NCBI GenBank assembly: GCA_024516035.1
Contig: CM044961.1
Coordinates: 15,923,756 to 15,987,755 of the forward strand
Direction of reading: 5' to 3'
DNA from: Bactericera cockerelli
Taxonomy: Eukaryota > Arthropoda > Insecta > Hemiptera > Triozidae
DNA length: 64,000 nucleotides
The notes under the pieces are model-generated. The model worked only from the letters and a program-made list of their open reading frames with translations. It was not told the DNA's origin and did not search any database. The translations under genes were made by a program, and so were the position numbers. Below are positions 41,483 to 51,899 of this stretch, piece by piece (the first letter of the stretch is position 1; each line of letters starts with the position of its first letter).

Positions 41483-43570
41483 ATTATTATTACATTTTGT
41501 ATTTATTTTATTATTGTTTTATTATTACAATTTGTATTTATTTTATTTATTTTTATTAAAAGTGAGCTCGCGAGGTCGAGCAATCTTTAAACTTAGAAAT
41601 TGATTATTCCCAGCCCACATCAGGTTTGCTGAGTTTTCAGCCAATGGTGTAAAGGAGATGGATCCTTCCTCATTCTCATTATTTTTATCAACTTCTTTCC
41701 CTACCCCCTTATCCTCCATTTCCTCCAATTCTTAATTTTTTATATCTTTTATTTTTTTCTCCATCTCTTGCCCCTCCTCCACCTTTCTTTGTTTCACCGA
41801 TCTCTTTCCTCCCTATTGCCTCATCTCTCTCTCTCTCTCTCTCTCTCTAGTCCCCTTCTCTGTCTCGACCACCTCCGCTTAACGTTACTCCAATACCTTC
41901 GCACAATAAATCAAACATTCAGTTAAACTTTTATTCAAAGTGAGAAAAACAAAAGGAACTTTTTTTAAAAAACAACTTTCCCAGAAAATCGCTCTCTATG
42001 GCAGTCCCTCCTCCTCCCACCACCAAGTTAAACTTTTCGGTTATCCCTGCTGCTTAGGATTTAAGTCGTGTGCTTCACGTTCAGAGCTTTGACCAAAATA
42101 ATAAATAAATTAAATGAGTCTTACGTGCTAGGCGGATTGAAAGTTTAATATTGAATGTTTTAAATTTATACAGCCCACCACTTTTTTATTCGAACCTACT
42201 TAAGTCACCTGTGTCCCATTTTGTTAGCTAATAATAATGTTAATGAAATAGGTCAAGAAAGACGAATAAGTAGCTGCTGTGACAGGCATAATGATGGTCT
42301 TTTGGAAAAGTAAAGTAAAGGAAAATTTACATTTAAAGATAAATTTACGTTTATCTTTCGGTGCTCCATAACTTCCAATATAAATCCAGACCGAATCAGA
42401 AAGTTTCAAGATTTAAGGAATGCACACGAATCAAAAACAGAGTATCCTCAAGCAATGCTAACTTTTTCAAACCGCAAAACTATTATAAATATCGTGATGC
42501 GAAATTGTGCACAATTATTCTGACATGTCATCACCCCTACCCAACAGTTGAGTTCCGGAAAATTGGAAAACTTTATCCCTCCCTCCCCGACCTTGGTTTG
42601 TTTTCTCTCCAGGCCGGGGGTAGCTTAACATGAGAAGAGAGAGGTGTAAGATGAGGGGTGTCTCGCCCGATGGCAGTGGAAACTTTTCACACCATCATCA
42701 TTTTCCATTACTATTTGAACTTCTTATTTTTTGGCTTCCTCTTTCTCATTTTTACTTTGTCTCTTTCTTCTCTCCCATTTTAGTTTTCTCAATTTCATTT
42801 TCTTTTATCTCCTTTTATGCCTGGTATGTTTCTCACTCTCTTTCTATTTCTCTTTTTTCTCTCTTTCTCTCTCTCTCACACACACACACTTTACTCTGCC
42901 TCTCTCCGTCTATTATCTCTCTCTTTTCTGTACCATCATCTCTTCCTTTAAATACCTTTTCATAGTTCATCCTTATTTCCTTACATTTTCCTTCACCTAC
43001 CTCTCTAAATTCCCACAGCCCGCTCTCTCTCTCTTCATTCTCTGTCTCTAGTAGCCATTGTCAACACACATTCCCAAGTCAAGAAGTAGACGACAACCCT
43101 CCCGTCCTTCTACTGCAAAGTGTTGAGGGACCTGGAGTTATCCGGAGGTTAGTTGAGAGGGCTGGCGTAGAATAATTACAAAGTTTTCCTCCATTCCTGA
43201 GTAGTTCCTGGAACTTGGTGCTTAGCTAAAAAGTTAGACGGTACTGGGGGTACCGGTGGGTTTGGAATAGTTTCTGCTTCATTTCAGTAGGGTTACGTAG
43301 GCTGTAGTGAATAGGTGCGAATGTCTTGGATGGTTATGCTATTTCTTTATTTATTCTTCAATTCTCTCTATCGCTTCATGTAACAGCATACTGTAGACAC
43401 TTATGGTCTGTGTTGTGGATTTTAACATTGCCCATTCCCCATTCTGTAGTATACTCCCATCTGATACGCTATTTAGAATGACACATTACTTCCCTCTTAT
43501 AATAAGTGCTGGGACAACACGAGCTCACCGGAAAGTATCCCTTACAAACAAGTGTAAACCAAATTATGAA
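41483..43570. other. Intronic non-coding interval with pyrimidine-rich tracts
   Basis: Contains (CT)n at 41822-41849, TC-rich sequence at 42700-43050 and a short (CA)n near 42877-42888. These generate Ser/Leu/Phe-rich frames on the + strand without any domain. Confidence 0.5.
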
Positions 43571-43574
43571 ACTA

Positions 43575-43672
43575 CTAATTTTTGTAAGCTCTGGATTTCG
43601 GACCCAGGACCTTCTGCTTTGGTGAGCCATTACCTCAGCACTGAGCTCATCGTGCACAGATTGGTGAGATAT
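43575..43672 (-). repeat. tRNA-like sequence, probable SINE head
   Basis: On the - strand CACGATGAGCTCAGTGCTGA, then box B-like GGTCCTGGGTCCGAAATCCA. One copy only. The A-box region GAGCTCAGTG is good but the rest is weak. Confidence 0.35.
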
Positions 43673-44100
43673 TGACACTCTAAACTCTACTGATAAAACC
43701 GGTATTAAAACCATCCAAAACGAGTAATTGATAAATTTATAGTTCACAAGTCTCGTTATAACAATTCCACTATTGCAACCATATATTTCAAAGATCTTCC
43801 ACGTTGCTTAACGAGAGTATTCAAAGTGGCTCTATCCGACACTGACTATCAGACTTTTGAAAAGTTTGTGTGCCCCTACCGAGTTCAGCGTTGTCCCCAC
43901 AGCTACCGGGATCGATACAAAGGTCGAAAGTTCCATGACGTTCTAGGATTAGTTTTTAAGAAAGTTTAACAGTAGGAAGGAGAAATGACCAGAAGTTTGA
44001 TCTGGGAAAGTGCTTCTCAAATGAATTTTGAGGTTAAATTTCGGTTTCAGGTTTCAATTACTCAGGTACTTATTGTTCCAATATTATTACTCATTTGTAG
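43673..44100. other. Intronic non-coding interval
   Basis: Less AT-rich around 43790-43950, without a recognisable frame. Confidence 0.35.
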
Positions 44101-44104
44101 AAAC

Positions 44105-44250
44105 TGACCTCAGTAGCTGGTCGATAAGGCGGCGGTCTTGTAACTAGGAGGTTGGTAGTTCAATGCCCACGTTCAGCGTAGATTTAGTTAAGCAAATTTG
44201 AGTAGTTGTGATATCACGAAAGTGATTAACACAAATATGATAACATTTTT
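44105..44250 (+). mobile_element. tRNA-derived SINE (family T2), copy 2
   Basis: CTCAGTAGCTGGTCGATAAG, GCGGCGGTCTTGTAACTAGG, GTTGGTAGTTCAATGCCC, then TTGTGATATCACGAAAGTGA and TTAACACAAATATGATAAC. Confidence 0.75.
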
Positions 44251-44639
44251 TAAACCTTATTTGTAGTAATTCTAGTGCCCGAATTGGACTAATGAGTCTA
44301 TTATGCCAGCAGTTATCCCAAAACATATTATTATGTGGTCAAAACTCAAAATCCCAGATTAGAGGATTACTTTGTCATATTACTTTGGTTACCTGCCTGT
44401 GAATTACCCAGACCAATGCCATTGACCATGAGTTTACCTGTACATGTTATGGTCATTTCAGGAGAATTTTTTTACCTTCCTAACTCTCCTGAAGGTTTGT
44501 CTTGATATTACTGTGGTAATTACTTCTCGTCTCAAAATATGTTTGCTGGGCCATTCTCCCAACCATTTGAATTTTCTTAATACTCGTTATTTTATACAGA
44601 CGCAAAAAATATGAGAACTTATATGAAAATAGTTATTAA

Positions 44640-44820
44640 TAGGTTTGGGTGGAAGAGATTGGCACAGGCAATAACCCCGCCCTTCAGTTAGGGCATAAAT
44701 ATTATTTTTTTTCCATTTTATTTTTTTCATTATTTCCATTTTTGCATTATTTTATATATTAATATTTGTATTGTACATATAATTATATATGTCTTTTCTA
44801 TCTAATAAATCATTAATTAA
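44640..44820 (+). repeat. Family N repeat, most complete + copy
   Basis: GGTTTGGGTGGAAGAGATTG, CACAGGCAATAACCCCGCCC, TTCAGTTAGGGCATAAAT, a T-rich section and CTATCTAATAAATCATTAAT at the end. It looks like a retroelement 3' end with polyadenylation signal. Confidence 0.65.
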
Positions 44821-45069
44821 TAATGATAACTAAACAGTTTTTCCAATGTAAATATCCATTCATTTTCTCAAAATTGAAGTACCGTTATTGGTAATCTATT
44901 TACTTTCGTGAGAAAAGATTTGTTAATTATTATTTCACTTACATTTTCCCAGCTAATACTTATAGAATTTAAGTCCTGTTTTCAAAGCTCTGACCTAAAT
45001 AATATCTGTAGGTTTTATCGTGGAATTTTATTTTTTTAATTACGAATATTTTTTTAGTTTAAAAACAAT

Positions 45070-45224
45070 TTAACACTCGGGTAGCTAATCACGATATGAT
45101 GTCACAAATTACTCAAACTCGCTTACTAAATCTTTGCTGAGCTATATGACTCAAACTGGACTCAAACCACCGGCTTCCAGCTACGAGTCCGCCGCCTTAT
45201 CCATCGAGCTACTGAGGTCGTAGC
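45070..45224 (-). mobile_element. tRNA-derived SINE (family T2), - copy
   Basis: The reversed head GAGTCCGCCGCCTTATCCAT, CGAGCTACTGAGGTC is at the right, and the reversed tail GATGTCACAAATTACTCAAA, CTCGCTTACTAAATC is at the left. The tandem array starts immediately after it. Confidence 0.75.
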
Positions 45225-46345
45225 TTCATGATTATTTTTACTACCATATAATTTTTATAGACTGTTGACTAGGAACGGAGGATATAGTAGGTACTGCATC
45301 TATGTCCTACTATTTACTACCATATAGTTATTTAATTATTATAACTGTTGACTAGGAACGTAGATCTAGTAGGTACTGCACCAGTGCACCTATAGCCTAC
45401 TATTTACTACCATATAATTATTATATCTGTTGACTAGGAACCTAGGATATAGTAGGTACTGCAGCAGTGCACCTATATCCTACTATATTTACTACCATAT
45501 AATTATTATGACTGTTGACTAGGAACGTAGGATATAGTAGGTATTGCATATAGTCTTACTATTTACTACCATATAATTATTATATCTGTTGACTAGGAAC
45601 CTAGGATATAGTAGGTACTGCAGCAGTGCACCTATATCCTACTATATTTACTACCATATAATTATTATGACTGTTGACTAGGAACGTAGGATATAGTAGG
45701 TATTGCATATATGTCTTACTATTTACTACCATATAATTATTATGACGGTTGACTAGGAACGTAGGATACAGGTATAGTAGGTACTGCACCAGTGCACCTA
45801 TGTCCTACTATTTACTACCATATAATTATTTAATTATTATAACTGTTGACTAGGAACGTAGGATATAGTAGGTACTGCATCTATGTCCTACTATTTACTA
45901 CCATATAATTATTTAATTATTATAACTGTTGACTAGGAACGTAGGATATAGTAGGTACTGCATCTATGTCCTACTATTTACTACCATATAATTATTTAAT
46001 TATTATAACTGTTGACTAGGAACGGAGGATATAGTAGGACGGTACTGCACCAGTGCACCTATGTCCTACTATTTACTACCATATAATTATTTAATTATTA
46101 TAACTGTTGACTAGGAACGTAGGATATAGTAGGTACTGCATCTATGTCCTACTATTTACTACCATATAATTATTTAATTATTATAACTGTTGACTAGGAA
46201 CGTAGGATATAGTAGGACGGTACTGCACCAGTGCACCTATGTCCTACTATTTACTACCATATAATTATTTAATTATTATAACTGTTGACTAGGAACGTAG
46301 GATATAGTAGGTACTGCCCCAGTGCACCTATGTCCTATAAGTACT
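45225..46345. repeat. Tandem repeat, 13 copies of a 74-97-bp unit
   Basis: The landmark GTTGACTAGGAAC occurs 13 times, first at 45264 and then at 45347, 45429, 45514, 45588, 45673, 45748, 45845, 45928, 46011, 46106, 46189 and 46284. Two unit types alternate. The short one (TACTGCATCTATGTCC) has a period near 83. The longer one (TACTGCACCAGTGCACCTAT) has a period near 95-97. A dimer containing CTAGGATATAGTAGG and ATATAGTCTTAC-type units is itself duplicated (about 45429-45747). Each unit can fold, because GTAGGATATAGTAGG faces CCTATGTCCTACTA across TGCACCAGTGCA. Confidence 0.95.
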
Positions 46346-46631
46346 ACATAAACATTTGTCAACACAAGCTTTACAAAATTATAATTAAAACTAAATTAAA
46401 TTAGTTTAGAACTCTTTACAAATGTAGTCACTTGACAGAAAATGCAACAAAACTTGACATCTTGTGTATTCTAGAATTTTTTATGTATGAGAGTCATGAG
46501 AGAGAGCCTTTGGAAACTAAAATGACTATGCAATGTGAATTTCATTTGTAGTTGATGTAATGAATTTATATTTCTACATGAACTTGTAATGTTTTGTTGA
46601 ATCACCTTTTTTCTGGTAAGTAGGTATATTA
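46346..46631. other. Intronic non-coding interval
   Basis: Nothing recognised. Confidence 0.4.
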
Positions 46632-48298
46632 AATATACAGGGTGTCCCACCAAACTTGGACACCTCAAATTACTCGGCGCCTGAAAGAGTTTTTGAAAAA
46701 TAAAAAAATCTAGGGTACATGTGCTAAATATGCGGTTTTAGTTATGAAATTTTTTTTATACAGGGTGGTTCAAAAGTCAGAAATTGAACTGTCAACTTTC
46801 GATTTTTAAATGGATCGACCTGAATTTTATTTGATAATTTTGCTTCTAAATGATTTCTGAGTACTTTTTTGAACAAAAATATTACATACAGGGTGGTTTT
46901 TTTTCGACCAATTTTTTTTCTAAATCTTGAATAACTCAAGTTCGGTTAATTTTTTCGATAACAAGAATAGAGAGTGTTTGTGTAATAAATACACGCACTT
47001 TTAATTGGCATCAAAAATTTTTATACAGGGTGGTTCACAAGTGAAATAATGACTTAATTTTTTTTAAAACCGAGTTTTTTTAATTTTTTATTTAGGATTA
47101 ATAATTCTCGTCTAATTTTACACATTTTTCGTTAGTCATATTGAAAAACAAAACTAAAGTGTTGTACAGGGTGAGACATAATTTTTTTGTAACACCCTGT
47201 ATATTTGCAGTCAAAGAGACGCAAAATTAAATATAGAGACTAAATATGCAAGAAAAACTTTGATTTTTAATTAAACTAAAAAGTTATGGTGTTTTAACTA
47301 ATATTGTCGCATGGACCACCCTGTAGATATTTTCTTAAACCATCATAATGGGTAGTCGAAACTGTCTAAAATTCAACGAGGAGTCCAAATCTGAAAGAAA
47401 AAAAATGAATTCAAAAAGCCATGCTCAATTTTGTGTCTACACCTACCTACTTTTTATTTCAAGTTTTAAAATCATTCAGTGTGGACACCAAATTGAAAAT
47501 GGCTTCAAATTCGTGTTTTTTACTTGTTTTTCCCACATGATTTGAAGTGTTCGTTGAATTTTATACAACTTAGAGTACCTACATGATAGTTTAAGAAAAT
47601 ATCTACAGGGTGGTCCATGCGACAATATTAGTTAAAACACCATAACTTTTTAGTTTAATTAAAAATCAAAGTTTTTCTTGCATATTTAGTCTTTATATTT
47701 AATTTTGCGTCTCTTTGACTGCAAATATACAGGGTGTTACAAAAAAATTATGTCTCACCCTGTACAACACTTTAGTTTTGTTTTTCAATATGACTAACGA
47801 AAAATGTGTAAAATTAGACGAGAATTATTAATCCTAAATAAAAAATTAAAAAAAACTCGGTTTTAAAAAAAATCAAGTCATTATTTCACTTGTGAACCAC
47901 CCTGTATATTTTTTTTTGATGCCAATTGAAAGTGCGTGTATTCATTACACAAACACATTCTCTTCTTGTTATCGAAAAAATTAACCGAACTTGAGTTATT
48001 CAAGATTTAGAAAAAAAATTGGTCGAAAAAAAACCACCCTGTATGTAATATTTTTGTTTAAAAAAGTACTCAGGAATCATTTAGAAGTAAAATTATCAAA
48101 TAAAATTCAGGTCGATCCATTTAAAAATCGAAAGTTGACACCTCAATTTCTGACTTTTGAACCACCCTGTATAAAAAAAATTTCATAACTAAAACCGCAT
48201 AATTAGCACATGTACCCTGGATTTTTTTATTTTTCAAAAACTCTTTCAGGGGCCGAGTAATTTGAGGTGTCCAAGTTTGGTGGGACACCCTGTATATT
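46632..48298. mobile_element. Large snap-back element with about 715-bp arms and modular ACAGGGTG structure
   Basis: The left arm 46632-47346 and right arm 47582-48298 are reverse complements with only scattered differences. The ends are AATATACAGGGTGTCCC and its complement. Within each arm the motif TACAGGGTG recurs: left-arm starts at 46637, 46760, 46888, 47025 and 47166, spaced 123, 128, 137 and 141 bases, followed by inverted CACCCTGTA at 47194-47201 and 47318-47325. The arm is thus a row of 120-140-bp modules that all begin with the element's own terminus. The 235-base centre (47347-47581) has no frame longer than 65 codons. The TA flank suggests a TA-target DNA transposon, but no transposase is encoded. 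Confidence 0.9.
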
Positions 48299-49204
48299 CT
48301 GGTATATATTTAAACTAGAAATAAAGAGTGTGGAGTGGATGTTTGTTACCAACTACCAGCTGCAGTTTCGTGATATGCCCATTTTACATTTTAATTAAAC
48401 TTATTGGTTAATATTGTTATTAGTTATTTGATATGTTTTAAATTAAAACAAAAAAAATCCCTCCACCTCTTTCATCATTCCGGATATTAAAATATAATAT
48501 TCGGAATAATAATTTTATTATAATGTTTTCCTAGGTAGGTAGATATTATTAATCTCAATTCATATTTCGGAAGTAATTAGAAATTTTATGTACCAACAAA
48601 ATTGTAACTATCTGTAACATTCATAACGAGTACTGAACTTTTTACTAGACTCAGGTATCCCGTATGTCAGAGGGCATGTTTGTTCAATAAGGATACAGCA
48701 CAACTTCAGAGTGCTCATTACATTAGGTCAGCAGTTTTGTAAATTAGCGCCTGTTTACCTTACCTGATGCTAAACTTTGTAAATTTTTACAATATTTATG
48801 CAAACTAGTCTCTATCTCGCTTTCTGATACACACTCAATCATGTTTTAATAGTTTTTCTCTGTTAATATTTGTTTTTAAAATTTAGTTTAGTTTTAAAGT
48901 CTAGATACTCTGGTAGAATAAACACGTAAATTTTGTATTAATTCTGTAAAATTACAAATAGAAGAGAAGATAGGTAATGTTAAAAACATAAATATTATGG
49001 TTCAACTTTTAGTTAAGAATTTTAAAAAAAAAAAAAGAATTTCAGGTTAGACTTATTGTTAAAAAATGTTTCAACCAAAAATAAATTTAAGGTGGTTAAA
49101 ATCCAATCTCCCTAAACGTTAGCCTTAGCTTAGGAGATGCAAACTGGGAATGTAAAATTATTTTGAAATCAATGAAGTACCTACCCAATTTAATTCAAAA
49201 TGTA
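48299..49204. other. Intronic non-coding interval
   Basis: AT-rich, no features. Confidence 0.4.
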
Positions 49205-49425
49205 ATAAATCAGTCTGGCTGGGGGACTATAAACAGGGAGTAGACCAGCAGTCTGGCTGGGGGACTATAAACAGGGAGTAGACCAGCATTGGCTTGGTTC
49301 TGGGGGCCCTTGTCAATTATTAGCCTCCTTGTAAAGACAGTGGTAGAAGTTCTGAGTCATTCCTGCACTGTCTGGCTACCATCGTTCACGATGACGTCAC
49401 CCTATGATGATGAATAAATCGCCTC
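49205..49425 (-). repeat. Dispersed repeat with 41-bp minisatellite, copy 2
   Basis: CAGTCTGGCTGGGGGACTAT and AAACAGGGAGTAGACCAG occur twice in tandem, followed by TTCTGGGGGCCCTTGTCAAT and CGTTCACGATGACGTCACCC, ATGATGATGAA. This is the reverse complement of 11736-11985. Confidence 0.75.
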
Positions 49426-49868
49426 TGACAACACAAAGAGGCGTAAACAACATTTTCGAAATTTTACAGGAGAGCCAAAATGAGTTTTCTTGTGCATAAA
49501 TTTTCTGTTCACGGTAGGAACATTATCACTTCCCTGTACCCGTGAATGACCATACGAACTTTTTCTGTTGCCAAATTTGATTATTTAACTGTGACTATCG
49601 ATTTACGCCTATTTGATTTGTCTGAAAAAAAGAAAATGAGGGATACGCCTGATTTTAATTTTTGTTGCACCTTTTCTTTGGATTATATTTGGGTTACGTC
49701 TATTTGTGAGAACAAAATATAGCACAAGTAGACTCAATCTAAGGAATAAAAACGATTTCAAAAATTTGTGGTTTACGCCTCTTTGTGTTGTCAGAGGCAA
49801 AATAATACATTGTTAATATTTTTCTTCAAAAACTTATGAACATAAATGTGTCATCCCTTGTGTTCCAG
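49426..49868. other. Intronic sequence upstream of phosphatase exon
   Basis: Contains a diverged inverted repeat: CGCCTCTGACAACACAAAGAGGCGTAAAC (49421-49449) against TTTACGCCTCTTTGTGTTGTCAGAGGCAAA (about 49772-49801). This could be a roughly 380-bp MITE that ends 67 bases before the exon. The polypyrimidine/acceptor TCCCTTGTGTTCCAG directly precedes the exon. Confidence 0.55.
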
Positions 49869-50047
49869 GGAAGGCCACGGGCATCGTGACCAACACACGG
49901 GTGACACACGCCACGCCCGCCGCTTTCTATGGCCACTCCCCCTCCCGCTACTGGGAGGACGACGGCAAGGTGCCCTTTGGCTCCAGGAAGTCCTGCAAGG
50001 ATCTAGCCAGACAGCTGGTCGAGGACTATCCGGGCAAGGATATTGAC
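49869..50047 (+). CDS. Alkaline phosphatase, downstream exon (partial gene)
   Basis: Second recognised exon of the same gene. The acceptor is GTGTTCCAG before 49869 and the donor is GAC/GTGAGT after 50047. It is 179 nt: two bases of a split codon plus 59 codons ending in phase 0. The translation includes KATGIVTNTRVTHATPAAFY, GHSPSRYWEDDGKVPFGSRK and SCKDLARQLVEDYPGKDID. The segment GIVTxTRVTHATPAAxYxHS is a hallmark of animal alkaline phosphatases and carries the His/Thr region at the magnesium site. The upstream exon ends in phase 0 while this one enters with two bases of a split codon. At least one exon of length 1 mod 3 must therefore lie between, and it should carry the Asp-Ser-Ala nucleophile motif. 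I did not find it. No further exon was recognised before 64000. Confidence 0.92.
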
Positions 50048-50417
50048 GTGAGTCAGAACTGAATATTATGTATAGGCCTATTTTTCTTTTGGATTAAAAA
50101 AAATTCCAGGTTCGATATTTCCAAATATTTCCATTTTATTCCAAGGTCAACTTCACCACATTCGTAAAAGAAAAATGTGTTTCGGTACTTTTAAAGATAA
50201 ACAATGGACTAAACCTATAAAAGAACTGAAAGCAAGAATTTTCTAGTTCCATTTTGGTTAACTTTGGAAGAGGAAATTTTTCCTCTTCCCAAAGAAAAAT
50301 GACTTGCTTACAGTTTGGTTCATTTTATTCCCGTTTGTTTAACTTTGATTCGAAAGAAAAATACGGCTTAACTGAATTATTGTAAATATTAATCTTCACT
50401 GGTGAATAATTTTGATG
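50048..50417. other. Intronic non-coding interval
   Basis: No following phosphatase exon or other gene recognised. Confidence 0.4.
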
Positions 50418-50540
50418 TACAGTCGAACCTGGATATAAAGGAAATCAAGGCACCGGAAATCCAGGATATAAGAAGAAATTTCCTCTTTTCGAAATTTATC
50501 TTATTAAGTGTCAATTTTCCCTTGAAGAGAGGTAAATTGG
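50418..50540 (+). repeat. pogo/Tigger-like terminal sequence
   Basis: TACAGTCGAACCTGGATATA, AAGGAAATCAAGGCACCGGA and AATCCAGGATATAAG fit the terminal inverted repeat style of pogo/Tigger-group Tc1/mariner elements, including the TA at the edge. The text folds on itself (CCTGGATATA with TCCAGGATATA-type partners). The other end was not located. Confidence 0.45.
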
Positions 50541-51430
50541 AAAAAAAGGGGAAAAGGGGCATCATAAAAAATAAATAAATTTATTGTAAACGCGTTTCTG
50601 TGTTAATGCAAAATGTCGCTGAGAACTGCGGGACTTTCCTCATCTGCTAATTCACCCATATTTCGGTCACTGGTCGCTGTTCACATAAAAAATATAATCA
50701 TTTTAACTAACTGAACACAGTGAGCTTTAAAAAAAGGGCCGGTTGATATTTTTTAATTAAAACATCTTGATGTCCTCGTGGTTGATATGGCATTAATACT
50801 TCTATAATAGCATCTGTGTGAGGTTTACAGTTTGCGGAACTACTAGTTATGTTTGGTCTTTGTTTGTTTTGTTGTTTGAACCCCGGTTTTTCTGCGTGTA
50901 TGCACTACCTACTCAGTAGAGTCACTCTACTAGAGTGTAGAGTGACTACTTATTTTGAGGTAATTACGGGTAATTGGGTATCATCTGACTAAATCTGAAA
51001 ATTGTTCAAGAGTTTAATAGCCGTGAGAAAACCATTTCTCGACGAAGCGATCGCCCACCGGCGGGCTTGATAAAGTTTGGCTGTGGTCTACCTCACCAGG
51101 AACATAAATCATAAACTTTTGTCATTCATTGAAAATTTTATGGGATCCCTGCCGTGTATAGACAACATTACGGGTGTCCTTACGACCCTTGTGAAATTTA
51201 TATGAAGACAAAAAAATATGAAAGAAAATCTGCTATATTCGTCGCCGATGAGCTGTCGATATAAATCAAATTAATAGCTACTTTTTATGACTCGCTCTCT
51301 CCATTAGTATTTCCATTTTGGTATTCAATCATCGAATTTGTCTTACGAAGAGGTACTGAAAGTCTGCCCAAAAAGCACAATTTTTTCTCGAAGATGTCTT
51401 TGTGTGTATGGTTTGTTGTGATATACATAA
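50541..51430. other. Non-coding interval
   Basis: No gene recognised. Confidence 0.4.
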
Positions 51431-51431
51431 T

Positions 51432-51585
51432 ATGGGCCGAATTATAAAACAGGATTAGATATAAGATAAGCCAGACCCTCTCTTGAGTTGGAGTTTCATC
51501 AAAAATCACAACGCAATAATAATATGGCCCGACTAGAGACACCATCTGATTTATCTTAAGTTAAATCATGTTTTATCAAATGACC
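51432..51585. mobile_element. MITE family A, copy 4
   Basis: Left end GGCCGAATTATAAAACAGGA with AGATAAGCCAGACCCTCTC beside it; right end AATCATGTTTTATCAAATGACCC. The interior is like the copy at 24152. Confidence 0.75.
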
Positions 51586-51589
51586 CTAA

Positions 51590-51728
51590 GGGTCTAACTA
51601 TGAAACAAGATTAAAGTAAGCCAGACCCTCTCTCGAGTCGCAGTTTTAACCAATCATAGTCAATTATGGCCCCAATCAAGGGACAGTCTGGCCTATCTGA
51701 ATTAAATCCTGTTGTATAATTCGGGATA
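51590..51728. mobile_element. MITE family A, copy 5
   Basis: Left end GTCTAACTATGAAACAAGAT with AAGCCAGACCCTCTCTCGAG; right end GGGACAGTCTGGCCTATCTG, AATCCTGTTGTATAATTCGG. It is separated by only a few bases from copy 4, so the two form a tandem pair. Confidence 0.75.
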
Positions 51729-51899
51729 CAAAAAATCTAGTAGGTAAGGTGAGCTTGAGTAATCGTAACATCACAAAACTGTCATTCAAATGGTACCTAT
51801 ATCTATCATTTGTGTATTCTTCAGTAAAATTGTTTTTAAAACTCTTAAAAATTTCGAAGTTTAGTTTCAATTGTTATTCAAGGGAATGTGTTTTGTTCA

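Noticed and set aside
42630..43051. Membrane protein candidates in two overlapping + frames
   Set aside because: The hydrophobic Ser/Phe/Leu composition stems from TC-rich low complexity. Both overlapping frames show the same bias, so neither is selected.
45225..46345. CRISPR array
   Set aside because: The spacers are as conserved as the repeats, unit length is 74-97 bp and the context is eukaryotic. It is a tandem satellite-like array.
46742..48188. Two almost identical 65-codon frames (46742-46939 on the - strand and 47991-48188 on the + strand)
   Set aside because: They are the same sequence in the two arms of the inverted repeat. Duplication explains their identity, and there is no protein feature.
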